Assembly: GCA_946482545.1 (NCBI GenBank)
Contig: CAMLRX010000202.1
Coordinates: forward strand, 1-5,300
DNA from: an uncultured Flavihumibacter sp.
GTDB taxonomy: Bacteria; Bacteroidota; Bacteroidia; Chitinophagales; Chitinophagaceae
DNA length: 5,300 nucleotides
Direction: 5' to 3'
This document shows positions 5,123 to 5,300 of this stretch, piece after piece. The translations under genes were made by a program, and so were the position numbers. A model generated the notes under the pieces. That model was given only the letters and a program-made list of their open reading frames with translations, searched no databases and was not told where the DNA came from. Each line of letters opens with the position of its first letter. Position 1 is the first letter of the stretch.

Positions 5123-5300
5123 TCAGAGTTTACCGTTCCTGATTTCATCCACTACGCCTGGATCGAGTAAAGTAGAGGTATCGCCAAGGCTACCGAGTTC
5201 ACCTTCTGCGATCTTGCGGAGGATGCGGCGCATGATTTTACCGCTTCTTGTTTTTGGTAATCCGCTGACGAACTGGATTTTGTCGGGTTTGGCAATGGGC
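5123..5300 (-). CDS. acs: Acetyl-CoA synthetase (AMP-forming), C-terminal 58 residues; 5' end outside window
   Basis: This enzyme activates acetate to acetyl-CoA through an acetyl-adenylate in the cytoplasm. The visible part starts [20 protein letters not shown] and continues [20 protein letters not shown], then [18 protein letters not shown] before TGA (complement of 5123-5125). [11 protein letters not shown] is the A10 motif of the adenylate-forming superfamily; its second lysine (in SGK) is needed for adenylation and is the usual target of reversible acetylation by Pat-type enzymes and sirtuin deacetylases. The GDTSTL-DP ending is specific to Acs rather than other acyl-CoA ligases. It converges on the transpeptidase gene with the 29-bp inverted repeat between them. 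Confidence 0.93.
   Translation of the reverse strand, partial: PIAKPDKIQFVSGLPKTRSGKIMRRILRKIAEGELGSLGDTSTLLDPGVVDEIRNGKL

Overview
The window looks like a chromosomal segment from a Bacteroidota bacterium, most likely a Chitinophagaceae-type genome. Reasons: start codons lack Shine-Dalgarno sequences and sit in A/T-rich leaders; there is a Bacteroidota-style outer-membrane beta-barrel protein; the anti-sigma-like protein is of a type I associate with this phylum; and an intergenic inverted repeat has arms of the GCGCCTTA/GCGCCTTT type common in these genomes. The taxonomic call is inference from family resemblance, not a search.

Layout. (1) 3-83 is the last 26 codons of an unidentified + strand gene. 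It converges on kbl (141-1328, - strand), which encodes glycine C-acetyltransferase, and a factor-independent terminator for kbl lies between them. (2) A divergent intergenic region (1329-1484) leads into a + strand cluster: a 65-residue membrane-anchored or secreted small protein (1485-1682), an ECF sigma factor (1766-2251), an anti-sigma-like single-pass membrane protein (2251-3345, overlapping the sigma stop by one base), and an outer-membrane beta-barrel protein (3469-4302) that ends at a clear hairpin terminator. (3) A YkuD-family L,D-transpeptidase gene (4406-4948) follows with its own possible promoter. (4) A perfect 29-bp inverted repeat (5013-5096) sits between this gene and the convergent - strand gene acs (acetyl-CoA synthetase C-terminus, 5123-5300, running off the window).

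The central unit is a sigma/anti-sigma envelope-signalling module. The small-protein gene and the sigma gene are each preceded by the same bipartite element, GTAAC-16 nt-CGTC, with identical spacing. This is the form expected of an ECF promoter, so the simplest reading is that the sigma factor drives its own operon and the small upstream gene. The anti-sigma-like protein has two tandem copies of a zinc-less N-terminal domain (about 70 residues, near-constant offset), one membrane helix, a long Ser/Thr/Asn/Ala/Pro-rich periplasmic linker and a basic C-terminal segment. With the beta-barrel protein encoded next, a plausible model is sensing of envelope state across the periplasm. The metabolic genes kbl and acs look like ordinary neighbours.
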